A DNA stretch of 64,000 nucleotides from Telopea speciosissima (lineage: Eukaryota > Streptophyta > Magnoliopsida > Proteales > Proteaceae), in NCBI RefSeq assembly GCF_018873765.1, contig NC_057916.1:11364001-11428000 (forward strand), given 5' to 3'. Shown here one piece after another: positions 24,801-52,760 of the stretch. The first letter of the stretch is position 1; the number at the start of each line of letters is the position of its first letter. A program made the position numbers and the translations under genes. The notes below the pieces were generated by a model. That model searched no databases, was not told the origin of the DNA, and saw only the letters and a program-made list of their open reading frames with translations.

Positions 24801-27582
24801 TCACCATAATTAAATTGATCATCAGGAATCCACTCAAGACCAATATCATCCGTGAAATTCTCCTTCCCTCCACAGTCTATGCTTACAAAACCTGCTTCGC
24901 ATGATCAAATGTGTTAGTACAGCAAACCAAATAGGTGAAAAGAAAAACAGGCCATTCAGAGAGTGTTTTTGCACAAAAACTCTGGGTCAAATAATTCAAC
25001 CAACTTAGGAGATTCTACACGAGCAGAGTTTATGGCTCTAAAGACTCGTACAAATTTGTTATTAAGGATGACAGATGTTAGGGGTGAACCATGGCGTTAT
25101 GCTCATTTATGGCCAATAAATCATTTAGCAACTCAAGTCAGTATACAGTTCTGTTGGCATCCGAGAGCTAGAAGTGCTAATGAGGTTGCAGATGAGTTAG
25201 CTAAGGAAGGGGTTGTTAGACCCCAGATCTGTTTTGGGAATTCTATTCTTTTTGATTGAGTTGTGAGAGTCTTCCTTTCATTGGTTGGGGGTTTCTTTGG
25301 TGGATCTTTTGGTTAGAAGTATCTTATACTTTATGTACTGCTATGTATCTCTCTGTACCAATATGCTGCTGTGATTGGTTTTAGTAAGGTTATACTTGTG
25401 ACAAACCCAGAACCTGGAACCAGTACCTGCAAGTGGAAGAAAGAGAGAGAAAAAGAAGAGAAGAGAGTTTCTGAACCCATGATAGACTCAGCTTGTGTCT
25501 ATCCATGATAGTCTAATTACAAGAGGAATAAAATTAAGACTTAAACTAACAGCAAACTACTAACTAAGCTAACCTATATCACGATGGGACACTCCCCCTA
25601 TCTTGACTAACTACTAACAACTAATGTACTGTGGTACATATCTTAACAATACTCAATATCGCTTTTCCGACATGCTTTTAGTGACTCAACCAAAGAAACC
25701 ATTTCCCTATATGTGCATAATGCAGTAGATATGGTTTCCTTGGTCAGTTGAGCAAGGAGAGCTAAATTCACAAACCCACCTCGCCTAATGTATGTAAACT
25801 GATAAAAGGCCAATATTTCCTCATCCAAGTGAAGATATCACTCGCATAATATAATTATAAACTAAGAACATAATCTTAAACTTAGCGTAGAAGAAATGGC
25901 CTCATCAGTACCAGAAGTGAGCAAGAAATTAGACTTTTTTCCTGGTAGCAACAGTTAAACAAACTTCTGCAAAAGATCTTAAGAGACAGATGTGGCTTTA
26001 AAGGAGTATCCGACAGTCACCACAGTATCCACGAAGCATTTCAATCAAAAGAACTGGGAGGAGAAAATTTTAACACTTCCACTTGGAATATCCGACAGTC
26101 ACCACAACTCAGCCTTTTGGAAAAAGAAAATGCAGCTTACCGGAACATTTAAAACATAATGTAGCACGTGAAAAAGTTGTCCAAGCAATTCAACAAGGGA
26201 TTGAAATAAAAGCTATTAAACAAACTCACTTTAGGACCATAGTGTCCGGAACAACTAACATACTGGTTCAAACTTTTTGCAACCTACTTAGCATTTACAA
26301 AACTAATTCTATCCAGACCCTTCAAAACTCCCATGCTCATGTCCTCATATCCTGTGACTTGAAAGATGATGGATCAAGCAAATCTAGTATTTGTACCCTT
26401 ACCCATGCAGCCATGCCAAACACCCTACAGGTAGCTTACACAGAGAATCACTAAAGAATAGAACCAACAAACAAGAAGTTGGTGCTTGGGAACCACTGGG
26501 GTACTGAAAACAGAACAGTCCAAGGATCAGCTGCCGAGAATTCTACATAATAGTCACATAAGACAATTCTATTAACCATTGATCATCTAAAGAGCCAACA
26601 GTGGGTCCAGTTGACCACATCAATGTGAAAAGAGCATGAAATGGGAGGGGGGGGTCTGGCTGGATTTGTTGAAGTATTAACATATCAATTTGAACTTATT
26701 CAATGCCTCCAACTCCTGACACTAGGGCAGTTTTGGTGTTTTGAGCTTAACATTTTCTTGGAGTAGGTTTTGAGTGTAGTCATGTAGCCAATTTGAATGT
26801 AATTCCAGTCTCTTTGGGTTCCCAGTTTTAAGTCCAAACTTTTTGGTTGTCTTTATTTCATTTTCAGAAGTCAATTGAGTGTAGGTAATTTTCCTATCAA
26901 CTTTTATTGGGGATCAAATATTACCGTTAGGCATGACTTTCATAAAACCTTCAGTTTACAGTCAATCCCATGTATTCCATCAACATCACTTAACCCACAT
27001 GAATCCTCAAATTTTCGTTCCCTCTGGCTGTTCTTCAACAAATTGCAGCCAAAAAGAAAAAAGAACCATAGGCTTTACAACAATCTTAACTCAGTTAAAC
27101 TGAACATGGAATATAAGGAAACAGGTCGTTAGTCGTTACTGCTCTTTCTATCAAGAGTAATCAGTTGTTCCAAACTGAAAGGAAAAAAAAAATAAGTAAT
27201 TCTTCGACGAGTAAATATCAAAACAAGAACAGAACTGGAACCTAGCAAATATTTTAAGGCTCATGCAGAACAGTGCAATATGAAATTTCAAACAGAAATA
27301 TCAATAAAAACGTAAAAATTTATAATAAAAAAAAACATAAAGCCACACTTAGAAATGCCTTAGATTTACTGGAGAAATCTGAGCGTGAATCAATTCTTAC
27401 GTTACAACTTTCGTGGAGAGTAAGTTAGTGTCGTGATCTTTTTAAGCATTCAAGAAACGAAGAAGAAAAAATTAAGAGAGAGGGTGGATGGAAGCTAACA
27501 TACCGGGCATCTGAGCATTGGTCGGGTAGATGAAGAAAAGGAGTGAAAGAGAAAGCAAGAGGAAAGGCCTCCTCGCCTCCAT
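12804..27582 (-). CDS. Malectin-like LRR receptor kinase (At2g37050 type)
   Basis: Fifteen coding exons join in frame into 924 residues: 27582-27504, 24891-24360, 24183-23678, 23477-23345, 23218-23147, 23064-22996, 22913-22842, 22218-22159, 18577-18423, 18325-18084, 17569-17443, 17171-17103, 17000-16814, 13571-13436 and 13139-12804. Residues 1-25 are a signal peptide ([16 protein letters not shown]). Next come a malectin-like region to about 375 ([22 protein letters not shown]), an EGGDPC hinge and leucine-rich repeats to about 508. The membrane span is near 525-547, and a kinase follows from about 593 with [30 protein letters not shown] and GTVGYLDPE, so it is an RD kinase. It would sit in the plasma membrane and phosphorylate Ser/Thr; the ligand is unknown. 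The LRR exon 22218-22159 is 60 bases and joins as ELYNSLSG, three residues shorter than the usual repeat, yet in frame. Length and exon pattern match Arabidopsis At2g37050 as I remember it. Confidence 0.93.
14827..16022 (-). mobile_element. LTR-type fossil inside the receptor kinase intron
   Basis: On the minus strand the block runs from TGATGCAG at 16022 to TCATGCA at 14827, with matching TG...CA borders, about 1.2 kb, and no coding content. A diverged relative is at 1960-3205. It is probably a solitary long terminal repeat and looks old. I see no matching 5-base duplication at the borders, so the ends are approximate. Confidence 0.5.
16440..16650. repeat. Degenerate dispersed repeat with 'ggatcaatc' motifs
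   Basis: The phrases 'attg(g/a)caagattggacaa' and 'gtggatcaatc' occur twice, at about 16460-16497 and 16580-16620, marking a local duplication about 125 bases apart. No coding sense. Confidence 0.55.
17205..17395 (-). repeat. Dispersed 'GATCGG/GGTTTTAAAAC' type repeat relic
   Basis: On the minus strand it begins 'ccctggttataaaact' and continues with repeated gatc/cggat/ctggac words. The same style of sequence occurs at 41345-41540 ('agggttttaaaactagg...'). It lies in the short intron between kinase exons at 17171 and 17443. Family unknown. Confidence 0.45.
18578..22158 (-). other. Long intron 8 of the receptor kinase gene
   Basis: 3.6 kb between the last LRR exon and the exon with the membrane span. 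I found no recognisable element in it. There is a G tract at 19227-19239 and many short frames without motifs. Confidence 0.7.
24960..25395 (+). mobile_element. L1-type LINE 3' end, RNase H domain remnant
   Basis: The plus-strand frame 24963-25259 reads as the end of a plant L1 ORF2 RNase H domain: [12 protein letters not shown], then WRYAHLWP and [20 protein letters not shown], followed by a stop and a 130-base AT-rich 3' part. Everything upstream of the domain end is missing, as is usual for 5'-truncated LINEs. It is antisense to the host gene. Confidence 0.8.
25397..25591 (-). mobile_element. Short LTR, Copia or TRIM type
   Basis: On the minus strand it runs from TGTCCCATCG to TTTGTCACA (195 bases) and is preceded by a purine tract (tagggggag) at 25592-25600. 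A second LTR was not found nearby. It abuts the LINE end. It is a remnant with no coding part that I can recognise, so family and age are uncertain. Confidence 0.5.
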
Positions 27583-28200
27583 CTCTACAGTGTGCGTAGC
27601 TCTTGCGTAGATTAGAGTGAGTGAGAGATAACTGAAAATGTTCACAGTTCAGCAATGGCAGAAACTAATCTGAGAGAACTGAGAAACAGAGAATAGGAGT
27701 GTTTTCTGAGAGTGAAAGACAAAGAGAAAGAGGTTTTGCTCGTAACTTTAACAATTATTTTTCATTATAATCATAAATTCGAGAAAAGAATAAAATTGCT
27801 GCTGTTTCTGCTTCAAAGAAAGAGAGAGAGACGTGAGTGGCGATGCAGCGAAGCGAAGGACAGAAGTGGGAAGAATGAGTCTCCCAGTGGCCCACTGCCA
27901 CTAAGCAATTAAGATATTATGTTTTGGGAAGCAGTTTTCTGTACGGAAGTGTGACCTACGTCAGTATTTTCATGTGTCTTTCCTCCTTAAAATAACGGGG
28001 CAGAAATGTCTTTTCACATGAGAAAGAGAGATACACTCATGGGAGTGCTGGCATAGACCGCATTCCCGGACAGAGACCTTTTTCCTGTTTTTTTTTGGGG
28101 GTGGTGGGTGGTGGTGAATGGGGATGTTTGGTAATAAGGAATTAAGAAGTCGGCCCACTCCGAAGTCCGAAGCAGCTTTTCCCTTATTTATAGGGGAATT
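27583..28200 (-). promoter_or_regulatory. Upstream region of the receptor kinase gene
   Basis: The minus strand just before the ATG is rich in CT on one strand (leader-like, 27600-27740). A candidate TATA box (CTATAAATA, minus strand) lies at about 28186-28194, some 600 bases before the ATG, which would give a long leader. Nearer TATA-like signals were not clear, so the start of transcription is uncertain. Confidence 0.35.
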
Positions 28201-28319
28201 TCCTCTTTTGTTCACAGTAACCAGTCTGGATTCTTACCCCTTCCCTGGTGTAAAGCTCCTAAAGGGAGAAAGGCAAGCCAGCCAGTGACGATATTCAAGA
28301 TTCCCTTGGCAGGTTAGCA

Positions 28320-29030
28320 CCACTTATTCCAGTATCGGATATCAGACACCTTCTAATCCGATATGATACTGATATAGTATCGGCATGGATCAACCGTATT
28401 GGACTTTAAGCCTTTAGGGTAATCCCGACAAGAGGTCAAAAGAAGGCTCTTAATGCCTAAAGACCAAGCTCATATGACAAAGTCAATGGTCTTAGAGCTT
28501 GTAGAATCCCAGCTTAGAGATCAGTGATGACTTCGGAATAAGAATGGATGCATCTTAGACGGCTATCCAAGATTTGGCGGACGAATCTTGTGGGTTGTCC
28601 CTCTGGTTTTCTTTTAAAAATGAGTTTGTTTTTTAACTATTTTACCTCTTGTCCCTTGTTCGGCTAGATATCGATATCACCCAATAGTGATACTTCAAAC
28701 CATGCACTTCTCTCTCTCTCTCTCTCTCCCTTTCCTAATTCCATTTATTCTCTTTTCTATGCTTTCCATTTTTTATGAAATCATCGGATTCAGATCTAAT
28801 GATAATATGCATATTTCAAATTCCATGCAAGGATTCCTTTCGATATGAACCTAGGTTAAAGGTATTGATGTTCATATCGACATAAAACAAATTTAGATTG
28901 GCTAGAATCAGACTGTATTGAGCCTAGTTTCAAAATTGTATCATTTTTTATCCGTTTCATCCGATTCATATCGGTATCGTATTTTGACTGGTCCGATACC
29001 GATTATTATTGGTACCATAAATTAATATGA
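28320..29030. repeat. Dispersed repeat relic rich in 'ATCGGTATC' words
   Basis: Words such as ccgatatgatactgatatag, 'gatatcgatatcac' and 'atcggtatcgtat' recur at 28335-28400, 28660-28690 and 28960-29015 in both orientations. A (CT)n run is at 28708-28728. No gene recognised. Confidence 0.45.
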
Positions 29031-29389
29031 GCTAATGAAATAGACTTTCAGCTCCACTCATTGAAGCATTACCTCATGTGGTATTGCAACCAGGCCTACC
29101 TGCCACTGTCATGCAGCAACTAGTACCACCTCCGCACATGGTCCATGTAAGCATATGCCAGTCTCCACCAACTTCTCCGAACATTTATTTTTTGAAAGTT
29201 CGCTGCCCGGTTGCGCCCCCTACGCCCAACACATGATCACCTGAAAAAACCACCTTTTTTAAGTCTTTCACTATGTGTGGATAGTGGATTGGGACAAGCA
29301 CTAGAGCAGGGCCACGCGGCCTGACACCAAGCAGCAAACTTCACCACCCTCTTGAATTGATAGTTCCAAAATTTACTTGTACCTTTTTT

Positions 29390-29527
29390 GGGAGAATGTT
29401 TTCTGTGCCGCAGTGCAGGCTGTGCCCAGGCACATGGGCCTGCCACTAAGGAGACAGGGTGGTCATTGCACCCACTCCCATGTGCCTGGGGCGTAGCCTG
29501 TGCTGTGGCACAGAGAATAGCACTCCC
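29390..29527. mobile_element. Fold-back MITE, copy 1
   Basis: A 138-base near-palindrome. The left arm 'ctgtgccgcagtgcaggctg' pairs with the right arm 'cagcctgtgctgtggcacag' read in reverse, and the loop region is ggtggtcattgcacccac. The same structure recurs at 52898-53032, and a decayed relative lies at 42340-42486. Confidence 0.8.
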
Positions 29528-30505
29528 ATTTTACCACCTGACATGATTTCTCTTATTCTCTATACATGAAATTATTCAATTACCCCTCATTGATGTGTTC
29601 TCACGTGTCATTTGCTCAAAAAACAAATGAGATGTGATGAAATAGTTTCTTATACAAGAGGGTAGCGAAGTCATTTCATGTGAGGAGAAAAGAGACAGAG
29701 AGAGGGTGCTTGTGTACCCTCTCTTGAACGCATAGAAAACCTTTTAGTTTTTACCCATAAAATTTTGTTGTTCCATTTAGGGTGACTTAAGTACACTCAA
29801 TACTTGGTAAGCTTAGCCTCAATTATTAAAGCTTGAGTCCAAATTTAAGTATTTGATAAAGTATAGGTTTTTATTTTTGGTAAATAATAACTGAATAAGG
29901 TATAGGTTTGGGATATTATATCAAAAAATAAGTATAGGATTGATTTTATATCAATGGTTGTGATACATGTTGATGAGTTAAAGATTCTCTTAAGCGGATT
30001 TCCCTCCCAGACCATTGCCTATTTCTACGACATGGGATGATAGTTTGATTATGTTAAGCTTTTGTAATAGTTGTGTTATTGTGTTAACCTCTTAAATAGG
30101 CCACATAAAAAATTTAGCGACGCATCTCATATGAGCTACCATAAATGAAGCTTATTTGTTCTTGTTTCTCTTCAATAGTCGGACCATACTTCGAACAATT
30201 TCTAACAAATTTGACTTATGAAGATAATTTTCAAAGCATTATATTGATATATAGAGAAATCAATTTATTGGGAGCATGCTCTTTTAGATTGTTCATATAT
30301 CTACATTTTTTTAGTAAATATTGTTCATATATATATGATGACATAGATAACATGTTCAGAAGACCACAATGTTGTTTCCTGATATCAAGTCCAGCTGCTC
30401 CGACATCTCTTGATGTAATTCTCATTCTCCAGTTGAATAATATTTTCTTTCAACATAATAAAAAAAATAAAACTTAAATAGGTGGGAATTCCACAAAACA
30501 AAAAA
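29528..30505. other. No gene recognised
   Basis: AT-rich intergenic sequence. Only short motif-free frames are present. Confidence 0.5.
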
Positions 30506-30664
30506 GGGGAAAATTTTCATACACGGTGTGTGTAAACCGTGTATGTGAGAGGGTGGGAGTTTCAAGGCATTAATTAATGAGTGGGGGTTTATAACTTTTC
30601 CAACTCTTTGTGAAAGAAGATACGACCATGCATGCTTACACGGCCGTATATGAACACTTCCCCC
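30506..30664. mobile_element. Small inverted-repeat MITE
   Basis: The left end 'ggggaaaattttcatacacgg' pairs with the reverse of the right end, 'ccgtatatgaacacttcccc'. 159 bases, non-coding. The TSD was not identified. Confidence 0.6.
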
Positions 30665-31871
30665 AAAGAAAAATTTGATGGAAAAAATCAACTTTTTTGT
30701 TGGATTTATTCAAGGGTTTGCCCCTTCTCAAAGTTCTGAGTAACTTTTTTAAAAGTACTTTATATTTTTTTATCACACAAAATAGAAAAGAAAAAACAAA
30801 AAAAAGGGAAACTTTGCATAAAGAGAACTGATTTCCCATTCCTTTTGGGCAGCTTTACTTTCTACACCCGAGGCCAAGGAAGGGACTGCTTACAATATTT
30901 TTTCTTTGAAATCTTTATCTGAAGTCTTAACAGCTTTATTGCCTTTCCTTTTTTTTTTTGTTATTTGGCTTCAGAATCTTATTCCATTAAAAGAATATCA
31001 AAGGATCAAGTTTCCCTCAACCCCGGGAGAGAACGGGAATGGATATCGGGAGGATGTTTTGGAACATACTAAAACACTAAGAGGGGTTTGTGAACCCTAG
31101 GATGATGGATGACCATCCACCGTCCTCTGTGGGTGAAGAAAACTTTGTCCAATAAAAAAAGACTTTATTTCTTCTGAAAAGCATGCAAAAGGTAAAAACA
31201 TAACTAGCAGGGCAGAGAGGCCATTTCATAGGGGAACACACCATTACTCCAACGAGGGGCGATGGAATGGTTTCATAAATAGAAGGGCTGAGAGGCCATT
31301 TCATGAAGATTTTCCCCAAAAAAAATAATTTGAAGGGCTTTTTATTTCTCATTAGCATACCCTCCAAACAAATACAATCAAATAAATTCTTCTGTCTACA
31401 TACTATTTTACACCAAAGATACAACAGAAACTCTTGAGGATCAAAATAATCCAGGAAATAAAAATTGGCACAAGAAAAACCAGGAACTCTCACAAGTATA
31501 GAAGAGCTATCAGTTTTACAAACCTTGTAAGGTGACTGATAGCTCTACAGTCTGTAAATCTATAGAATGAATCCCATTGATGGGCGTCACAATCTGTAGT
31601 CATAAAACAAGAACACTAGAAGTAAGAAATCAGCACTTCCTAAAGAGACATCATCGCCGAACAAAAAGGCAATCAGAAACAACAAAGATCTGCAAATGTT
31701 GCTCACTGGAGTATGTGGTGTGCAATCTTCTGATGCATCAACCCTTGACATAATTTCTCAAGATGGGACAAGTTGATGGTTAAATGGCATGTCAGTAGTC
31801 CCTCCCTGATGCATCTCTGTATATATATATATATATGCACTCAATTCATCCACAATACCAAGACCATAGGA

Positions 31872-40941
<9,070 letters not shown>

Positions 40942-41275
40942 TTTCTCTCTCTCTCTCTCTCTTCTCTCTGTCTGATCTGAATCTTAAATGTTCCGAAAAT
41001 CCAGAGAAGAAGAGAATTGGTAATGGTGGTGTCTGTTCTGCTTTATGTGGAAGAAAGTCCGAAATGGAGAGAGTTTTCTTTCAGGTAGTTCCGAGCAAGT
41101 GCTCCAATCCGATGGAAACAAATAGGAAATAGGGAAAACAGGAGAACGGAGAACCGCGTCGGAAATGAGATTGGACGGTTGACGCGTCGGCCGCCTCCAA
41201 TCCGACGATTGACATTGACTGGCGGCCATCTTGGTCAACGGGTTTTGGAATTTTGTTGCATATCCCTTTTATTAG
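40942..41275 (-). promoter_or_regulatory. Leader and proximal promoter of MAPK copy A
   Basis: The leader directly before the ATG is a (GA)n run on the coding strand (40943-40962). Upstream, 41147-41260 is conserved with 52625-52755 and 53055-53180. It contains two TTGAC cores in opposite orientation (41179-41183 and the inverse gtcaa at 41234-41238), which is the W-box core recognised by WRKY factors. The conservation is seen directly; use by WRKY factors is inference. Confidence 0.55.
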
Positions 41276-41344
41276 GGAATCAAAACCAGATCATATACGT
41301 AATCTTTAAATTATCTTAATTGAAAAGCAGGCTAGATCCTAATA

Positions 41345-41540
41345 TCAGGGTTTTAAAACTAGGAATCGGTCATTGCCGATTCTGATCTAAATAAGATTGG
41401 AATTGGCTGGAATCGGCCATTTGATCTGAAACTCACCGATTTTTTGCGTGAACATTTCAATCTAGAGCGACAGAAATTAAGATCAGTCCCGGCCGATTAC
41501 CAATCCGATTCTCCGATTTTTCTAATCCATATTAATATAG
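41345..41540. repeat. Dispersed repeat relic ('ggttttaaaactaggaatcgg' type)
   Basis: Starts at the phrase agggttttaaaactagg and is filled with 'gatt/aatcgg/ccgatt' words in both orientations. Related in style to 17205-17395. Non-coding. Confidence 0.45.
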
Positions 41541-41784
41541 TTTCTGAGGTTCGGTCCATGGAAGTTTCTATGCAATAACCATCTAATGTAATGTGCTCCA
41601 TGAAAGGATGATTGGAAAAATCTAATCACATTCACGGATAAATGTGATGACTTGTATTCTTTTGTTTTCATAAAAATACTCCTCCATGCTGTCATTACAA
41701 GTGTTTAGAGGAGCATTTGTGGAAAAAAGGATATGTGTTGTCACGAAATAGTATGTGAATGGTGAGTTGATCTGGGCTCATTGG

Positions 41785-41965
41785 TGTAGGGGTGTCAACC
41801 ATTCGGTCTCGGTCGGCTTAATCAAGCTTAACCAAGCTTGAAGCCTAAACCGTGACCGCCTGTTTAGATAATTGGGCTGGGCATGGACGGGTTCGATCGG
41901 ACTCATGCTATAATCGAGCCTTAACCAGGTCTTAGCCGAATTATTAGCCTGTATAAATCTAAACG
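41785..41965. repeat. Dispersed repeat ('aggggtgtcaa' start), copy 1
   Basis: Begins taggggtgtcaac and continues with 'gggctgggcatggacgggttcg' style sequence. A second, more GC-rich member begins at 63190 in the same way. Possibly ends of a hAT- or Mutator-like family. No inverted partner found. Confidence 0.4.
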
Positions 41966-42339
41966 GGCTTTAAACGGGCTATCCTCTTTCTAAATTGTTT
42001 AAGCCCTAAATTTTTAAAGTATGGTTTGGTCTGTGATTAACGATTGGCAACGCCCATCTTTTCCGGTTTACCCAGTGCATGTTGCTTGTGGCTTCTTTTT
42101 AATGCCTCAAGATCCAAGCAGTGAAGTAAATGCATGCTTCACTAGTGAGAAAACACACAGCAGTAAGTCAAATGATCAATTGTAGTAAGTCTTTTCAGAC
42201 GGTCGAGTTAGTTTCAGCCTTTTAATAGTTTGTAAAAACCAAAATCAATATCGAACCAATAAGGAATTTGATCGTTCAATTTCAATTAATTCAATCAGGC
42301 CATGTGAGTTACATATAAATGATATTAACAATAGAGGTG

Positions 42340-42486
42340 CACGTTCTTTGTATAGGAATGCAGACTGCATCCAGGCACATGAGACAAGACAAGGGAGGGG
42401 TTTAGGTCATCCAGGGGACAGCCGATCATTTGACCCACCCCTCTGTCTCTGGGCGCATCCTGCACCCCAGTTGCAAAGAACTTTAT
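42340..42486. mobile_element. Fold-back MITE, decayed relative
   Basis: Arms 'ttctttgtataggaatgcagactgc' and 'gcatcctgcaccccagttgcaaagaa' pair imperfectly, and the centre has 'ccaggcacatgag' and 'catttgacccacccc' like the copies at 29390 and 52898. Confidence 0.6.
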
Positions 42487-43277
42487 CCTAACAATAATTA
42501 TCTTATCTTTAACCAAAAAAAAAAAAACAATAATTATCTAACCGGAATAGATTTTTGACAGTTTAAATAGAGAGGACTAATGATAGGAATTGAGAAAAAT
42601 ATTACAATATCTTCATTCATTAAATAAGGGAGTATTAATGCTCAGTCCATAGTGGATGGCTGCAGAGCACCGCATCCATCTCTGGTCAATAGATTAGAAA
42701 ATCCTTTCCCTTATTATATGATATCCTTTTAGGAGGGGGTTGTTGTCAGGTTGTGTGGTTCCTACATTAACGTGGGAGCCAATAAGGGCACGCATAAGGG
42801 AATTCAATAGGTTGTGTAATTTTTCTTTCCATGGGAGTAGGGGTGGTCATTTCTCTCTTCTTGGCACATGGCATTGGCCTACGCAGCTTGACAGTCTTCT
42901 TTTTTCATAATATTATTTTATAAAATAACATGTCATTTTTATTATAAATAATACAAATATGTGATGCATCATATGTTATTGTTGCTTCGGTTGGACACAA
43001 GAGATCTATGAATCACTTATGAAGGACATAAAAATAGACTCTAACTTTATTATTGTTGGTTCGGTTGGTCAGGAAATTGAATATTTCATTTGGGAGATTG
43101 TTCCACCACAACGCCAGTGAGAGGAATCTGCATGTCACACCAATGGTGGTGAAGGAAACGGTATCATCTACATGAGACCCACATGGTCCAACAAACACAG
43201 AGAAAATAATAGAGAATCCCATATGAGAGGGAATAGTACAAGTTAATCCGTTGAATGCCCTTCTATTTAAGAACGAT

Positions 43278-44233
43278 AAGAGAGCTGGTAGAAACCTCTT
43301 CTGATCGGTGTCATCTGCCGAGTTCCTGGTTTCTCATCCGAAAACTTTTCTCAATTTTACAAAGTTTGCATCATCCGATTTTTTGACGGAACCCCTTCTC
43401 CGCCTTTTGTGCGTGTTTTTCTCCACCGTTTGTGCGTGCCATTTCTCAACCGTTTGGGCGTGTCTCTTCTCCGCCTTTTTGTGCGTGTACTACTTCTCTT
43501 CTCCTTCTCTACTCCGTTCACCATGATCCTTGGAACCATTGGTGACGATACCGATGATGCCGACGACGATGATGACAAACTCACCCCTTTTTTCACGGTT
43601 CATCACCGCCCCGCCTTTTCCGTTTTCTTTGTTTGTTTGTTTGCAGGTGTTGCTGACCTAGGTGTTGGTGGCACTGAGTTTATCGTCGACTCAGAAACTC
43701 TAGCCGCTGTTCAACCTTCACCATACCTCTCCTGTCGTCGGACGAATCTTCACTCGCCGATCCAACAGATCCTTGCAGATCTGTTCGAAAGTAGGCTGTG
43801 GCAACATTTCAAATGGTTTTTTAACTGTCTATCGAAGCTCCACTTGTCGATCCAGTAGAACTTTGTCTCTCTAGCAAGTCTGTTTGAAAGTAGACTATGG
43901 CAGTGTGGGAAGTCCGGTGTTTTTGGTTTGTTCGGCACGTATGGGCCCCCCTCTATTGAAACGTATGTACATGCGCTTATCTTTAGCTATGTCTACAGTT
44001 TTTTCTCTAGGGATATGGTTGTAATCCATCCCCTACTCTGGATGACCCAGTCAGTCAATGGCATGTGAGACCGGGTCACTTTCCACTCCTTGGTTTTGGA
44101 TACTATATATCCATACCTTGTATTTATCATGCTCTCTATCTATCTTATGTATTTTGTTTTCCTTTGTTTGGCGTTGAGCACGCATGAATGAATAGCCTTC
44201 TTTTCTACCCAAAAAAAAACAAGAGAGCTGGTA
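43278..44233 (+). mobile_element. Retroposed segment with A tail and 13-base target duplications
   Basis: The 13-base sequence aagagagctggta occurs at 43278-43290 and again at 44221-44233, directly after an A run (44211-44219). The 930-base segment between them is thus a target-primed retroposition product, probably a 5'-truncated LINE or a non-autonomous partner. It has one open frame (43409-43858, 149 residues) without any family motif that I know, beginning in an in-frame 24-base minisatellite. The 3' end (gaatgaatagccttcttttc before the A tail) looks like a plant LINE 3' end. It inserted close to the junction between the two MAPK segments. Confidence 0.85.
43397..43493 (+). repeat. 24-base minisatellite, four units
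   Basis: Units start at 43397, 43421, 43445 and 43469 with the pattern ctccncc-ttttgtgcgtg followed by a short variable stretch. The period of 24 keeps the reading frame, giving an eight-residue repeat (for example RLCVPFLN, RLGVSLLR) in the 149-residue frame of the retroposed segment. Confidence 0.85.
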
Positions 44234-44941
44234 AGGGCAACTATGGTAGATTTCTCCAAAAAATAAAAATTGAAGTGCTTTTTATTTCTCAAAATTTTTT
44301 TTTGGCGGATACTTATTATTTCTCTTTAGCATACTCTCCAGACAGATACAATCAAACAATTTTTATGACCACATATTTTACACTCTACTAAATAACAAAG
44401 ATACACCAAAGCTAAATAAAATATGGCACATGGAAAACCAGGAACACTCACATGTAAGAGTGACTGATTGCTCTACAATCAGTAAATCTGTAGGCTGAGT
44501 CCCATAAATGGGCATCACAAGCTGCAGTCACACACCAAGAACACAAGCACCAGAAAATCAGCATTTCCCCCAAAGAGACATCATGGCCAAACAAAGGCAA
44601 CCAGAAACCATAAAGATCTGCAAAGTTGCTCACTGGATTATGCCATTTGCAATCTTCCAAACATTTGACATAATTCCTGCTAGATGGTACATGTTGAATG
44701 ATAAAAATCTCAGGAGAACTCGCCCCTAAAATCCGGCTCATAAGGTGAGGGAGCTGAAGATCTTATCAATCCCCACCAAGTTCCTTATGGAACCGATGTG
44801 GGATCAGCCTCCAATATCACTGATATGTGATTAAACATTGAAGGTTAAATGGCAAGTCAATAGTCCCTTCATGAGGCATCATGTATTCTGATATTGTGTA
44901 TAGATGCGCATTCATCCATCTACAATGCCAAGACCAAAGGC

Positions 44942-52489
<7,548 letters not shown>

Positions 52490-52760
52490 CTCTCTCCTCT
52501 CTGTAAGTCGAAGATCCACAGAAGAAGAGATTTTGGGGGTTTTGTTGTTTTCTTTATATAGAAGAAAGTCGAAACGGAGACCGTTTTCTTTCAGGGTAGT
52601 TACGAGCAACTGTTACAAAGTAAGCACGGACCGCGTAGGAATGAGATTGGACGGTTGACGCTACAGCCGCCTCTAATCCGACGGTTCACAATTATTGAAT
52701 GATCAACGGTCATCTTTGTCAACGGTTTTTCGGAATATTCTGCATTTCCCTCAATGTATC
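52490..52760 (-). promoter_or_regulatory. Leader and proximal promoter of MAPK copy B
   Basis: Aligned with the copy A promoter: gattggacggttgacg at 52645-52660, 'gccgcctctaatccgacggtt' and 'tgtcaacggtttt' at 52717-52729. TTGAC cores are at 52655-52659 and inverted at 52718-52722. The (GA)n leader of copy A is much shorter here. Confidence 0.55.

Larger units (their letters stand above)
24892..27503 (-). other. First intron of the receptor kinase gene
   Basis: 2.6 kb between the signal-peptide exon and the malectin-like region. It holds an L1 LINE end (24960-25395) and a short LTR (25397-25591). The phrase 'atccgacagtcaccaca' occurs twice, at 26007 and 26089. Confidence 0.85.

Noticed and set aside
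25643-25828. 61-residue minus-strand frame upstream of the short LTR
   Set aside because: Could be an internal stub of an LTR element, but no gag or pol word is visible.
31077-31493. 138-residue minus-strand frame downstream of MAPK copy A
   Set aside because: No motif, no splice context, and only part of it aligns with the copy B flank, where the frame is not kept.
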